Assembly (NCBI RefSeq): GCF_903181435.1
Contig: NZ_CAEUHO010000001.1
Location: 2,542,001-2,606,000, forward strand
Length of the DNA: 64,000 bases
Direction of reading: 5' to 3'
Source: Bacteroides acidifaciens
Lineage (GTDB): Bacteria > Bacteroidota > Bacteroidia > Bacteroidales > Bacteroidaceae
Shown one piece after another: positions 18,516 to 26,812 of the stretch. A program made the translations under genes and the position numbers. Position 1 is the stretch's first letter; every line of letters begins with the position of its first letter. The notes under the pieces are model-generated. The model was given only the letters and a program-made list of their open reading frames with translations, did no database searches and was not told where the DNA came from.

Positions 18516-19802
18516 TTAGCTTATCCTCAGATATGAGCAATACTTGACAAGCAGGTTCTCTAATGGAAGGTCGCCTTTTTCAAATCGCTCTGCATCAAGT
18601 GGCAAAATTCTTTCGCACACTTGTAACTTGCCTTTATAGAGGGCTTTGATGTATTGATTTCCATTTTGTTGCTCAATGCTGATTTCAGAAAAAAAGACAG
18701 TGATGTTTTCTGGGTCATATATAATGGAATAGCTCGGTCGTTTGGCTCCGGGAATATCTTCTCGAAGAATCTCTTTATCTACAAGATCTTGAATATCCCG
18801 TATGGCTGTGTCTTTGGAACATTTAGCCAATGATGCCCAAGTTTTGGAAGTTATCTTTGCTTCATAGCCATCAAGGAACAGGTTCAACATATCGGTCTGT
18901 CTTTGGCTAAGCGGTACAGAAGAAGCCTTTTGCCAAAAGAAACTTTTGTTCAAGATGGTACTGACGATATTTTCCGCTTCGTCAAGTGCAACCGACAACG
19001 TACTGGCATACCAGCATATCCATTCTGTAATGTCACCATCGCTGTGTTGAGCCTTTTCTAAAATATCGTAATAGTGGTTTTTATCTTTATTTATTTGCGA
19101 GGAGATATTGTAAAATCTGAACTCACTCTTATCAGCACGAGCCAACAACATATCAGAAAGTATGCGTGCTAAGCGTCCGTTACCATCTTCAAATGGATGA
19201 ATACTGACAAACCAGAAATGTGCAATGGCTGACCGTATAACTGAATTTATATTTTCCTGACTGTTGAACCAATCAAGAAAATGTGCCATTTCTTCGTCCA
19301 CGCGTTCCGGTGAGGGAGCAATATAATGTATTTTCTCACGACCGAACATCCCGGAAACTATATGTTCCTCGTTTGTACGATATTGTCCAACTTCAATTTG
19401 CGAACCCTCGCTGAAACCTGTCGGGAAGAATGCTGTTTGCCATGCACAAATTTTCTCTTTCGTCAATAACTGATCATAATGATTTACTGCATCAAGCATG
19501 ACTGCCACAACAGAATCTATGTAGTGCGATGGTGCTGTCTGTTTGACATTTTCTATACCCAATTTTCGAGCAATGGATGAACGTACTTCATCTACATTCA
19601 ATCGTATTCCTTCTATTTCTGACGAATAAACTACATCATATGTCAGATTCTCCGCCATCGCTTTCAATTTGCTATCAAAGCCAAGCGAAGCAAGCCTGCC
19701 ATACAACAAACCCTGTTTACGGTTCACTTCTTCAAGAAGTGCCGTTAGTTCAGTCGCATTCCAACGGAATGTAGTCCAATTGTCTCTTTCGTGTATATAC
19801 AT
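18516..19802 (-). CDS. Fic-family protein with DUF4172-type N-terminus
   Basis: Fic enzymes transfer AMP or related groups to protein hydroxyls. The 428-residue protein opens with a DUF4172-like domain (YIHERDNWTTFRWN), then carries the inhibitory helix motif SSEIEG (60-65; the SxxxEG form) and the catalytic loop HPFEDGNGRLAR (H202). Both active site and autoinhibitory glutamate are intact, so activity is probably regulated (class II arrangement). The C-terminal part looks like a winged helix (TSKTWASLAKCSKDTAIRDI) that may bind DNA. It lies inside the hsdS inversion region, between the two cassette pairs, and would be flipped by the large inversions. The role in RM is unknown. Confidence 0.9.
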   Translation of the reverse strand: MYIHERDNWTTFRWNATELTALLEEVNRKQGLLYGRLASLGFDSKLKAMAENLTYDVVYSSEIEGIRLNVDEVRSSIARKLGIENVKQTAPSHYIDSVVAVMLDAVNHYDQLLTKEKICAWQTAFFPTGFSEGSQIEVGQYRTNEEHIVSGMFGREKIHYIAPSPERVDEEMAHFLDWFNSQENINSVIRSAIAHFWFVSIHPFEDGNGRLARILSDMLLARADKSEFRFYNISSQINKDKNHYYDILEKAQHSDGDITEWICWYASTLSVALDEAENIVSTILNKSFFWQKASSVPLSQRQTDMLNLFLDGYEAKITSKTWASLAKCSKDTAIRDIQDLVDKEILREDIPGAKRPSYSIIYDPENITVFFSEISIEQQNGNQYIKALYKGKLQVCERILPLDAERFEKGDLPLENLLVKYCSYLRIS

Positions 19803-20000
19803 ATCTAGAACATATCTGATGCGTCATTAAGCAATAAACAACGTCGCAATATTTGCGACAAATATACTCGATTATTGTCGTATCACCAAGAGAAGCTATA
19901 TAATGTTGCAAAAAATGCGATGATTTTTCCAGAAAAAACGTCTGATTAGCTTGACTTTTATCTGTATTTTCCAAATCAAATTAGGGATTGCGCATCTACA

Positions 20001-20555
20001 ATGTCTGCGATTAGAAAAAGGGTATTCACTTCATTGAAAAATGAACATACGGAAAGTTGCGAGATTAATCAACTGTTAGCTTATGAACAGCCTACTGCAT
20101 ATATCGTTGCCAATAATGAATACTCTGCAGATACGACTTTAACTCCAGTTTTAACTGCTAATAAAGGCTTTGTTTTGGGATATACGGACGAGGACTCTGG
20201 TATATATCAAAAGGGTGAGTGTATAATCTTTGATGATTTTACAATGGATGCAAAGTATGTGTCATTCCCTTTCAAGGTAAAATCTTCAGCAATAAAGATA
20301 CTTACAGCAAAACAGAATGTAAATCTTCGGTTTATGTTTGAATATCTATCGCATTTAGGACTTAAATCCGAAGAACACAAAAGACATTATATTTCAGAAA
20401 TAGTATCACTTGTTATTGAACTACCCTCAAAAGAAAAGCAAAACAGAATTGCCAATCTAATGACTTCATTGGATAATAAATTGGCTCTTGAAGAAAAAGC
20501 AAAGGCAAGATATGAGGATAAAAAACGATACTTGCTCTCGCAAATGTTTATATAA
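20001..20555 (+). CDS. Silent half hsdS cassette (S3), one TRD
   Basis: A 184-residue single-TRD HsdS fragment beginning MSAIRKRVF and ending KRYLLSQMFI. It is tail-to-tail with S4 (8-bp overlap at 20548-20555), mirroring the S1/S2 pair. The 12 bp GTCTGCGATTAG at its start (20003-20014) recurs inverted in the centre of S4 (21092-21103) in the same reading frame. Inversion of about 20.0-21.1 kb would therefore exchange C-terminal TRDs of S3 and S4. The TRD sequence differs from those of S1, S2 and S4. It is a stored cassette, probably not expressed alone. Confidence 0.85.
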   Translation: MSAIRKRVFTSLKNEHTESCEINQLLAYEQPTAYIVANNEYSADTTLTPVLTANKGFVLGYTDEDSGIYQKGECIIFDDFTMDAKYVSFPFKVKSSAIKILTAKQNVNLRFMFEYLSHLGLKSEEHKRHYISEIVSLVIELPSKEKQNRIANLMTSLDNKLALEEKAKARYEDKKRYLLSQMFI

Positions 20556-21666
20556 ACATCTGTGAGAGCAAATACTGCTTCTGTTTTGAATACTCTGTGA
20601 GTAAACTATTATGTGTAGCTAATAGTTCATGTAATCTTCTGAAAACAATGGATATTCTTTTTTGTTCTTCTAACTTAGGCAAACGGATTTGGATATTTCC
20701 CATTGTATTATTCATTAGTTTGGGATTAGCTAAGCTTACCGAAACATATTTCTTTGTTGCTTCAGCTAAAACCAAAGAAACAAAATGAGTATCAAAGCCT
20801 TTTTTAAGTTTTAATAAGCCACAAACATTTGTGCAATTAAATTTTCCATTACGATAAAATACTGTTCCTGCATTTGCACCATCAGTTGTCCAACTGATGT
20901 ATTCACCCTCAAACATATAATCATCAAGATAGCCCATAATACCCTCGTTTGATGTTTGAGAAGAATATACAGGATATGTAGGATTCTTTTGTTGACTAAT
21001 TTCAACAGAGCTAATAACCCTACCACGTCCTATTATGGCTATATCTTTAATCCTAAATTGTTCCCAAGAATCAGAGTGGAGCATTTTTAAACTAATCGCA
21101 GACTTTGACTTCTTCAAATCCTCAATAATTTTGTTTTGGGTGGCGATGCGCTCATCTATCAAAGATAATAATGTCGCTATTTTTTCTTGTTCATTCTGTG
21201 TTGGTGTATAAATTGGCATATCAAAGAAAACATCATCTTTGATACTTACACGGTCATATCTTACTCCTGTGTCACCATGGGAGTAAACATAAGGATGCCA
21301 TACAGAACTTTTGAATCGGTAGAACAAAAAACTTGGTGAAATGTTGAAAACAGAGAAACAAAGATACAATGGGGAAATAATGCCAGGTTTCTCTCCATTG
21401 TAAATATTGACCGGTCCATAAGGTGCAGCCGTTGACTTTCTCGGATTATAGACAAAATCACCCTGCTCGATAATATAATAGCTATCTGTATTATCAGCAT
21501 TTGCAATATCTCTATCAAAATAATCATTTTGAGGGATAATTCCTAAGTTTGCAGAATTACATAATACATTTTTGATAAAATTACCTTTATTCTTCTTCGT
21601 AATTTTAGAAGAGAACTTTGATAAATTGTTTTTCTCCCACTCCCCGCTAAACTCCGGAAATCTCAA
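20548..21666 (-). CDS. Silent full-length hsdS cassette (S4), no start codon
   Basis: A 372-residue two-TRD HsdS frame on the opposite strand to the operon. It opens at a TTG (21666), which in the expressed copy S1 is an internal leucine codon of NLRFPEF. Upstream in frame a stop codon occurs within about a dozen codons and there is no ATG, so it cannot be translated as a normal hsdS where it stands. The central helix (LLSLIDERIATQNKII) and tail (KQYLLSQMFI) match S1, while both TRDs differ. The 46-bp (21633-21678) and 29-bp (21122-21150) repeats match S1 in inverted orientation. Inversion between these would place S4 behind hsdM. Confidence 0.9.
   Translation of the reverse strand: MRFPEFSGEWEKNNLSKFSSKITKKNKGNFIKNVLCNSANLGIIPQNDYFDRDIANADNTDSYYIIEQGDFVYNPRKSTAAPYGPVNIYNGEKPGIISPLYLCFSVFNISPSFLFYRFKSSVWHPYVYSHGDTGVRYDRVSIKDDVFFDMPIYTPTQNEQEKIATLLSLIDERIATQNKIIEDLKKSKSAISLKMLHSDSWEQFRIKDIAIIGRGRVISSVEISQQKNPTYPVYSSQTSNEGIMGYLDDYMFEGEYISWTTDGANAGTVFYRNGKFNCTNVCGLLKLKKGFDTHFVSLVLAEATKKYVSVSLANPKLMNNTMGNIQIRLPKLEEQKRISIVFRRLHELLATHNSLLTEYSKQKQYLLSQMFI
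21122..21150 (-). repeat. Central inversion repeat, right arm
   Basis: 29 bp identical, inverted, to 17305-17333; lies in the central conserved helix of S4. Confidence 0.85.
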
Positions 21667-21678
21667 ATTTGGAACATT
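21633..21678 (-). repeat. Outer inversion repeat, right arm
   Basis: 46-bp inverted partner of 16789-16834 at the 5' edge of the silent S4 frame. It is 65 bp from the recombinase gene. Confidence 0.85.
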
Positions 21679-21742
21679 ATAATAATTATATCCTCAATTC
21701 CCGTAGCTTTACCCCGTTTTGTTTAACTAAAATATAAAAAGT

Positions 21743-22669
21743 ATGACTCAAAAGAAAACTATCAAAGAAATTTCCGTACTTTGGAAAGAAGACAAAAAGC
21801 AATATGTGAAACAATCAACATTTGCTGCGTACGTATTAATTCTTGAAAACCACATTAATCCGACATTTGGAGAGATGTATGAGTTAGAAGAAAGAAAAGT
21901 TCAAGAATTTACTCTTCAAAAGCTCAATAATGGATTAAGTAAAAAATCCATTAAAGATATTCTTATTGTACTGAAAATGATATTGAAATTTGGGGTAAAA
22001 CATGGATTTCTAGATTATAAAGAATGGGAAATTAGGTTCCCAACAGAAGAAGAAAAGCAACATTTAGAAGTACTCAGTATCTCACATCAAAAACGAATCA
22101 TGAGTTTTATCCAAGAACATTTCACATTCAAAAATTTAGGTATTTATATCTGTCTAAGTACCGGACTACGCATTGGAGAAGTATGCGCTTTAAAATGGGA
22201 TGACATAAACATTGAATTAGGTATTATTTCTATAAAAAGAACCATTGAACGCATCTATATCATTGATGGAGAAAAAAGACATACGGAACTTATTATTAAT
22301 ACTCCAAAAACCAAAAACTCCATTCGTGAAATCCCAATTACAAAAGAATTAATCAGAATTTTAAAACCATTAAAAAAGATAGTGAATGGTAATTATTATA
22401 TTCTAACTAATGAAGAAAAGCCGACAGAACCAAGAACGTATCGCAATTACTACAAAAGGCTTATGAAAGATTTGAATATCCCTGAATTAAAATTTCATGG
22501 ACTCAGACATAGCTTTGCTACACGCTGTATAGAAAGCAATTGTGATTATAAAACTGTAAGTGTTATTTTAGGACATTCCAACATTAGTACGACTCTCGAC
22601 CTTTATGTTCATCCTAATATGGAACAAAAGAAAAAGTGTATAGATAGAATGTTTAAAGGATTAAAATAA
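21743..22669 (+). CDS. Tyrosine site-specific recombinase of the hsdS shufflon
   Basis: A 308-residue tyrosine recombinase with a SAM-like core-binding N-terminus (1-105) and a complete catalytic set: R143 in TGLRIGE, K in TPKTKNS (about 189-191), H252 and R255 in HGLRHSFAT, H278 in LGHS, and the nucleophile Y288. It directly adjoins the outer inverted repeat of the silent hsdS copy. This is the standard arrangement for phase-variable type I RM loci, where such an enzyme catalyses inversion between hsdS cassettes. It lacks the N-terminal arm-binding domain of conjugative transposon integrases, which favours an invertase role. A hairpin terminator follows. Confidence 0.93.
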   Translation: MTQKKTIKEISVLWKEDKKQYVKQSTFAAYVLILENHINPTFGEMYELEERKVQEFTLQKLNNGLSKKSIKDILIVLKMILKFGVKHGFLDYKEWEIRFPTEEEKQHLEVLSISHQKRIMSFIQEHFTFKNLGIYICLSTGLRIGEVCALKWDDINIELGIISIKRTIERIYIIDGEKRHTELIINTPKTKNSIREIPITKELIRILKPLKKIVNGNYYILTNEEKPTEPRTYRNYYKRLMKDLNIPELKFHGLRHSFATRCIESNCDYKTVSVILGHSNISTTLDLYVHPNMEQKKKCIDRMFKGLK

Positions 22670-22676
22670 TCCATAT

Positions 22677-22705
22677 AAGGGAAAAAGAGAACGACTTTTT
22701 CCCTT
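22677..22705 (+). terminator. Terminator of the recombinase gene
   Basis: Perfect 11-bp stem AAGGGAAAAAG / CTTTTTCCCTT with a 7-nt loop, followed by a T-rich stretch, 8 bp after the recombinase stop codon. Confidence 0.8.
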
Positions 22706-23089
22706 TATATCTTTTCTTTCAATATATTTGTACTCAAGCTATTTAAATTAAAAATTTCACCCTAAAACAAATTACTATGGCAATTATTAAAATTGGAGAG
22801 CTATCAAAACTTAGAGGATTAGATACAAATAAAAGAAACAGGAAATAGATAACATAAAAGCAAATCATCTCCACCTTGGAAAACTGATAGGAAATTATTG
22901 AGATACTTTCTCAAAACTTATACTGACACAGAGAAATAAATATAGCTCAACAAAAACTCCTATTACATACAAATAATATTTGTCCAAACGCTTCTCATTC
23001 CCAAAATAAAGCCCTACTTTTGTGAAGAATATTTTCCCGTATATAAACGTATTAACCAAATATTTCACAAATAAAAGAATCCCTACAAA
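22706..23089. other. Gene-poor interval with a 23-codon ORF remnant
   Basis: Only a 23-codon frame (22777-22848, MAIIKIGELSKLRGL...) has a reasonable start; it is probably the 5' remnant of a lost gene. A TACTTTTG box at 23015-23022 could drive the gene at 23090. Otherwise nothing is recognised. Confidence 0.4.
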
Positions 23090-23524
23090 ATGAAAGAAGA
23101 ATCCGACAGCCCGTCTGTCCCCTACAAATTCGCCCGTTGTTACAACGACCGATGCCCGCAAGCCGCAAAATGCTTGCGCTACATAGCTGCACAAAATGAA
23201 ACAACCGATTACCTTTATATCTCCATCGTTAATCCGGCACGTTATCCTGCGGATGGAAACCAATGCGAATGTTTCAAGACTGCCGTCAAAGTTCATGTGG
23301 CATGGGGGCTAAAACGGTTGCTCGACAGAATCCCTTATGAAGATGCGGTCAGTATCAGAATACAATTGATAGGACACTATGGGAAAACAGGATATTACAG
23401 GTTTTATCGTGGAGAACGGGGACTTATGCCTAAAGACCAAGCCTACATCAAACAATTGTTCCGCAATAAAGGAATCAAAGAAGAACCAACTTACCAACGC
23501 TACACAGAAGAGTATATTTGGTAA
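23090..23524 (+). CDS. DUF6078-like small cysteine-containing protein
   Basis: A 144-residue protein with a conserved-looking N-terminal cluster (FARCYNDRCPQAAKCLRY), further cysteines (QCECF) and a basic C-terminal half (HYGKTGYYRFYRGERGL). I believe it belongs to a Bacteroidales family annotated as DUF6078, often located next to VapE-type genes, but that is from memory. The cysteine spacing suggests a metal-binding knuckle. Its stop codon is only about 5 bp before the left repeat of the vapE unit. No function can be given. Confidence 0.7.
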   Translation: MKEESDSPSVPYKFARCYNDRCPQAAKCLRYIAAQNETTDYLYISIVNPARYPADGNQCECFKTAVKVHVAWGLKRLLDRIPYEDAVSIRIQLIGHYGKTGYYRFYRGERGLMPKDQAYIKQLFRNKGIKEEPTYQRYTEEYIW

Positions 23525-23528
23525 ATTG

Positions 23529-23634
23529 CTGTCATCTGTCACAGATTAGGAGTTAATACATTCGTAATGAACCGATAAGGCTGTGACAGCAAGAGGTGAC
23601 AGCAAGGTGACGGCATTTTTTGCCGTCACCGGCT
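23529..23634 (+). repeat. Left inverted repeat of the vapE unit
   Basis: It begins with the 15-mer CTGTCATCTGTCACA. After a 39-bp spacer follow GTGACAGCA, GTGACAGCA and GTGACGGCA in tandem, then a hairpin around TGACGGCA/TGCCGTCA that overlaps the vapE stop codon. The right copy has the same elements with the same 39-bp spacer. Confidence 0.75.
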
Positions 23635-25716
23635 CATGAGTCTTACCACATGATAGAGTGTACCGCTACGCGTATGTTTGGAAGGGATTTCCTGCTTTTT
23701 CAGTATTCTCCCGAAAGAATTAACCCTTTTGACAGACATCGGGATGGAACTGCCTTTTTGGATTTCTTCCATAATCTCGGCAGGAGACAACCACTCCCCT
23801 TCTTCCGACTGCGCGGCACGGAAATAACGGAAGAAAAGTTGCTCTTCCGGCGGAACTTGTTCAAATTCACGGTTGTTTTCCACCATAATCTTCTCTTCCT
23901 CCCGGTCGAACCAGTAACGCTCGCCATGTTCCAATTCATACATGGCTTGCGCATAAAGCTGCTCATAGTCTATCGGACGGTTGGTGTCAATCACTCCGGT
24001 CACTTCGATGCAAATAAAACGACGGCTACCGGAAGGGTCGGTCAACAAGTCTTTTTGGTTACTCGTAGCTATAAACGAGGCGTAACGACGCATTTCGAGC
24101 ACGGCACTCCCATGGGGTTTCCTCACATTCAGTACAGGCTTTTGCAAAATATGTTTCAGGAAGCCTTGTTGCGTCGAACTCACCTGATCAAATTCATCTA
24201 TGTTGATGAGCGCAAAACGATTAAGATAAAGTTCGGCATCTTTCTTTCGGGAGAAATCAATGCTGTCGGTATAGTAGGCACGCTCGGAAGGGGGCATTAT
24301 GCTCCGGCAAAAGGTAGATTTGCGCGTTCCTTGCGGACCGACCAATAAGGGCGATACACTGTTGGCATACTTTTTATCGCTTCCTTTCCAATGAGAAACC
24401 ATATTGAGGAACCAACGGTGGAATAAATCCGTCCAATACGGATTCTTACAGGGAACGGTGGCTGCCAACGCGCGGATACGGTCTTTGCCGTCCCACCCGG
24501 GAAGCCGGTAGAGAAAATCTTCCAACGGATTGAATACGGGCACGCGATTGGAGTAGACATAACGGCTGATATCCCTGTCCCACAACGGAATGCCTTCCAT
24601 TTGCGCATCCAAGGCAATGCTGTTCAGCGCACGTTTGTCAAGAGGATTGAAACGGAAACGGAAAGAAAGCCTTTCACGATATTCCACCTCGCCGATTTGG
24701 GTGTTATGGCGGAATTCATAGCGGCGTTTCATGAATTCTTCGGTCCGCAAGGCGAGTTGCTGCTCTTTGGTCAGACTGATATGCTTGCCGAAACCTTTGC
24801 ATTCGGTATATATATTGCCAATCATTTGTCGGATAAGCGCTTCCTGTTTGTGCATATAGAAATGGAAAACGGTACGTTTCACGACTTCTTCCTGGGGAAG
24901 TCCCGAAGCAAAACAGTTTTTAGCCAGTTGTACGACTAAAGGATGCCATGTGTCTTCGCGCAATTCGAGTCCCGCTTCCCTAAGATCGATGTATGCTTTG
25001 CGCAAGGCAGCCTCGAAAAGCATCAGGAAAGCCATTTCAGCATCATATCCCGGCATGGCACGGATCAATGGAGATTTTTCCGACTGAACCGCTTCGCGGA
25101 AAGTGGTTTCTTCGGGCATGGATGACGGTTGGGAGAGATAAAACTGAACCGAATCCGGACGATAGATAATGTCCGGGTCGTAGGATAAGCGTGAATATTG
25201 TTCCAAAGTCGGTTCTTTTGGAAGGATATCGAACGGGATTTGGGGCTGATAACACTTCACAGCCAACCGATAGGCGTGGGCATGGAACAGTTCCGCCTCT
25301 TCCTGTGTTTTGGGAAGGGAGTTGTCCGGTCGGGTGAAGGTAGTCCATATTTTCACCGTTTTGCCACTTGAACCTACGAAAACACAACGAGTTTGCGGTT
25401 GCTCGCAGGCTTTTCGTTTCACTAAAGCGATTTCGGACTTATTGGATAAAGGACCGACAGTCAGTTCCACCATACCATTGTAGGTTTTCATCTGCTTCTG
25501 ACCGTTTACTTTTCGGAATTCGGCGGCGGGAACTATTTGGGGGAGTTTATCGGCAAACATACACCGTTTATCGGAAAGGGTATATCGCAGATGCTCTCTG
25601 AAGGTAGAAACAGGACGGGATTTTATTTCCGTCTTTATCTTATTCACCAGTATATCAAGATCCATTACGCTGAGCGCTATCGTATCTTCGTTCTTACGAA
25701 ATTGAGTGATTTTCAT
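23626..25716 (-). CDS. VapE/VirE-family primase-helicase with BT4734-like N-terminus
   Basis: A 696-residue protein. The N-terminal ~230 residues resemble the BT4734/BF3469-like domain found in Bacteroides primase-type proteins. The C-terminal half is a VapE P-loop ATPase: Walker A GPQGTRKST near 461-469, Walker B LINIDEFDQ near 500, then an arginine-rich sensor region (ATSNQKDLLTDPSGSRR). The last ~90 residues look like a winged-helix or DUF3874-type tail. VapE proteins act in satellite and phage replication. I place the start at ATG 25716 (MKITQFRK), because the upstream frame opens only at TTG 25806 with an unusual hydrophobic lead. Flanked by inverted repeats and iterons. Confidence 0.85.
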   Translation of the reverse strand: MKITQFRKNEDTIALSVMDLDILVNKIKTEIKSRPVSTFREHLRYTLSDKRCMFADKLPQIVPAAEFRKVNGQKQMKTYNGMVELTVGPLSNKSEIALVKRKACEQPQTRCVFVGSSGKTVKIWTTFTRPDNSLPKTQEEAELFHAHAYRLAVKCYQPQIPFDILPKEPTLEQYSRLSYDPDIIYRPDSVQFYLSQPSSMPEETTFREAVQSEKSPLIRAMPGYDAEMAFLMLFEAALRKAYIDLREAGLELREDTWHPLVVQLAKNCFASGLPQEEVVKRTVFHFYMHKQEALIRQMIGNIYTECKGFGKHISLTKEQQLALRTEEFMKRRYEFRHNTQIGEVEYRERLSFRFRFNPLDKRALNSIALDAQMEGIPLWDRDISRYVYSNRVPVFNPLEDFLYRLPGWDGKDRIRALAATVPCKNPYWTDLFHRWFLNMVSHWKGSDKKYANSVSPLLVGPQGTRKSTFCRSIMPPSERAYYTDSIDFSRKKDAELYLNRFALINIDEFDQVSSTQQGFLKHILQKPVLNVRKPHGSAVLEMRRYASFIATSNQKDLLTDPSGSRRFICIEVTGVIDTNRPIDYEQLYAQAMYELEHGERYWFDREEEKIMVENNREFEQVPPEEQLFFRYFRAAQSEEGEWLSPAEIMEEIQKGSSIPMSVKRVNSFGRILKKQEIPSKHTRSGTLYHVVRLMSR

Positions 25717-25850
25717 TAATTTGATAATAAGTATGTTTGTCAGCGTCTTTATGATCGTTGAGATTGCTAAGTTAGTCATAATATCCGAGACCGGCAAGGA
25801 TGACAAGTTATTAATTACAGGTCAACTAATTTTCTCCTGCATGAAATTTT

Positions 25851-25990
25851 AGTTCCAATTTATAGAAACAATAGTTCCAACGAATAGGAACTATTGTTTC
25901 TATAAATTGGAACCAAAGTTTCAAGTAATCGAAACTACAGTTTCAAGCATACGAAACTAAAGTTTCAAACAATACAGAAACTACAGTTTC
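25851..25990. repeat. Array of six 22-bp dyad iterons upstream of vapE
   Basis: Head-to-tail units start at 25851, 25873, 25895, 25917, 25939 and 25961 (the last is 24 bp), with a partial seventh at 25985. Each unit is a dyad GTTYC-N8-GRAAC. The first three units also form a perfect 27-bp inverted repeat, 25852-25878 with 25887-25913, around an 8-nt loop. The 22-bp period equals two helical turns, typical of an initiator or repressor array. Confidence 0.85.
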
Positions 25991-26079
25991 GCCACTTTTC
26001 ACTATTGATTTCAAGACAGGACACCATTCAGAGATATAGAGACAGCCGATTGAACGTTCTATCTTTCCGGTATTCTTTG

Positions 26080-26187
26080 TTTCTTATGTGACAGCATTAT
26101 TGCCGTCACACTGCTGTCACCTTGTGCTGTCACACCATTAAGTGCTTATAATCTGTAAATTAGAACACAATTTGTGACAGATGACAG
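26080..26187 (-). repeat. Right inverted repeat of the vapE unit
   Basis: Read on the minus strand it starts with the identical 15-mer CTGTCATCTGTCACA (26173-26187). Then come 39 bp, GTGACAGCA, GTGACAGCA, GTGACGGCA and a hairpin-forming TGACGGCA...TGCTGTCA, matching the left copy. Confidence 0.75.
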
Positions 26188-26513
26188 ATATTTTTCATTT
26201 TTTTATTTTATAGAGAGGTGAATTCCTGGTTCAAACTAATTCGGCGAGTCAGCTATTGAGACATGAGAGCATCGTTTCCACACAAGCCTATGCCTTGATG
26301 AACATGGAGAAATTTCTCCGCTTTCTTCTTTTTTTGGGAAAACACTGATAAGTATTAATAAATAAACCCGCATATTCCATTTATCTATAAAGAATAGAGA
26401 ATAAGGTATTTTCTCCTTTCTGTTTTAATAGGATATCCAATACTTGATTGATGTCGGAAGAATGGGAAAACATACAGATGAAATGATACAGAGTTTACAA
26501 TATTTATATAACC

Positions 26514-26762
26514 TTACCAGATTCCCCTCCGTCCCATATTCTGCTCGGCATAGTCATTCAGCAAAGAAGCATACATAGCAATCAACTGTTCCGAATGAGT
26601 ATCCTTCAAATAATGAGCGTACCGCATCAATGCTTCCAACCTATCATATTCAGCGGATGACAACAAGGTGAACAAACGCTCATTATCCTGTTCTTTCACA
26701 TAAATATCAACCTGCACATTTCCACCGAAAGAGAAATAGTTGCTAAATTCCGTTTCCTGCAT
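26514..26762 (-). CDS. Small protein downstream of jetD, possibly frameshifted
   Basis: An 82-residue acidic protein with no recognised domain (SFGGNVQVDIYVKEQ, then helices). It follows the Wadjet-like jetD on the same strand. A better-placed start exists at 26803 in another frame (MITLDNFENFVPLA), directly after the jetD stop codon, but that frame closes after 35 codons. The two halves together would make a protein of about 95 residues, so a frameshift near 26762 is possible. It could be a fifth component of the operon or an unrelated passenger. Function unknown. Confidence 0.5.
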   Translation of the reverse strand: MQETEFSNYFSFGGNVQVDIYVKEQDNERLFTLLSSAEYDRLEALMRYAHYLKDTHSEQLIAMYASLLNDYAEQNMGRRGIW

Positions 26763-26812
26763 GCCAGAGGAACAAAGTTCTCAAAATTATCCAGTGTAAT
26801 CATATGACTAAT

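Larger units (their letters stand above)
23529..26187. mobile_element. Possible mobile or replicon-like unit carrying vapE
   Basis: A 2.66-kb segment bounded by matching inverted repeats (23529-23634 and about 26080-26187). It contains one gene (VapE-type primase/helicase) and an array of 22-bp iterons. The combination of helicase-primase, iterons and terminal repeats resembles replication modules of satellites or integrated plasmids. I see no transposase and no target duplication, so mobility is hypothetical. Confidence 0.4.
25717..26513. other. Non-coding interval: iterons, inverted repeat, spacer
   Basis: No gene is supported across about 800 bp. It holds the 22-bp iteron array (25851-25990), the right inverted repeat (26080-26187) and about 320 bp of further non-coding sequence. 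That last part contains a GGAGAAATTTCTCC palindrome at about 26305-26318 followed by a T-rich run. Confidence 0.6.

Noticed and set aside
21743..22669. Recombinase as integrase of a conjugative or phage element covering the whole region
   Set aside because: It lacks an N-terminal arm-binding domain and directly adjoins the hsdS inverted repeat; no att duplication, relaxase or structural genes occur nearby. An hsdS invertase is the simpler reading.
25851..25990. CRISPR array
   Set aside because: The 22-bp units are contiguous with no unique spacers and no cas genes; they are iterons.
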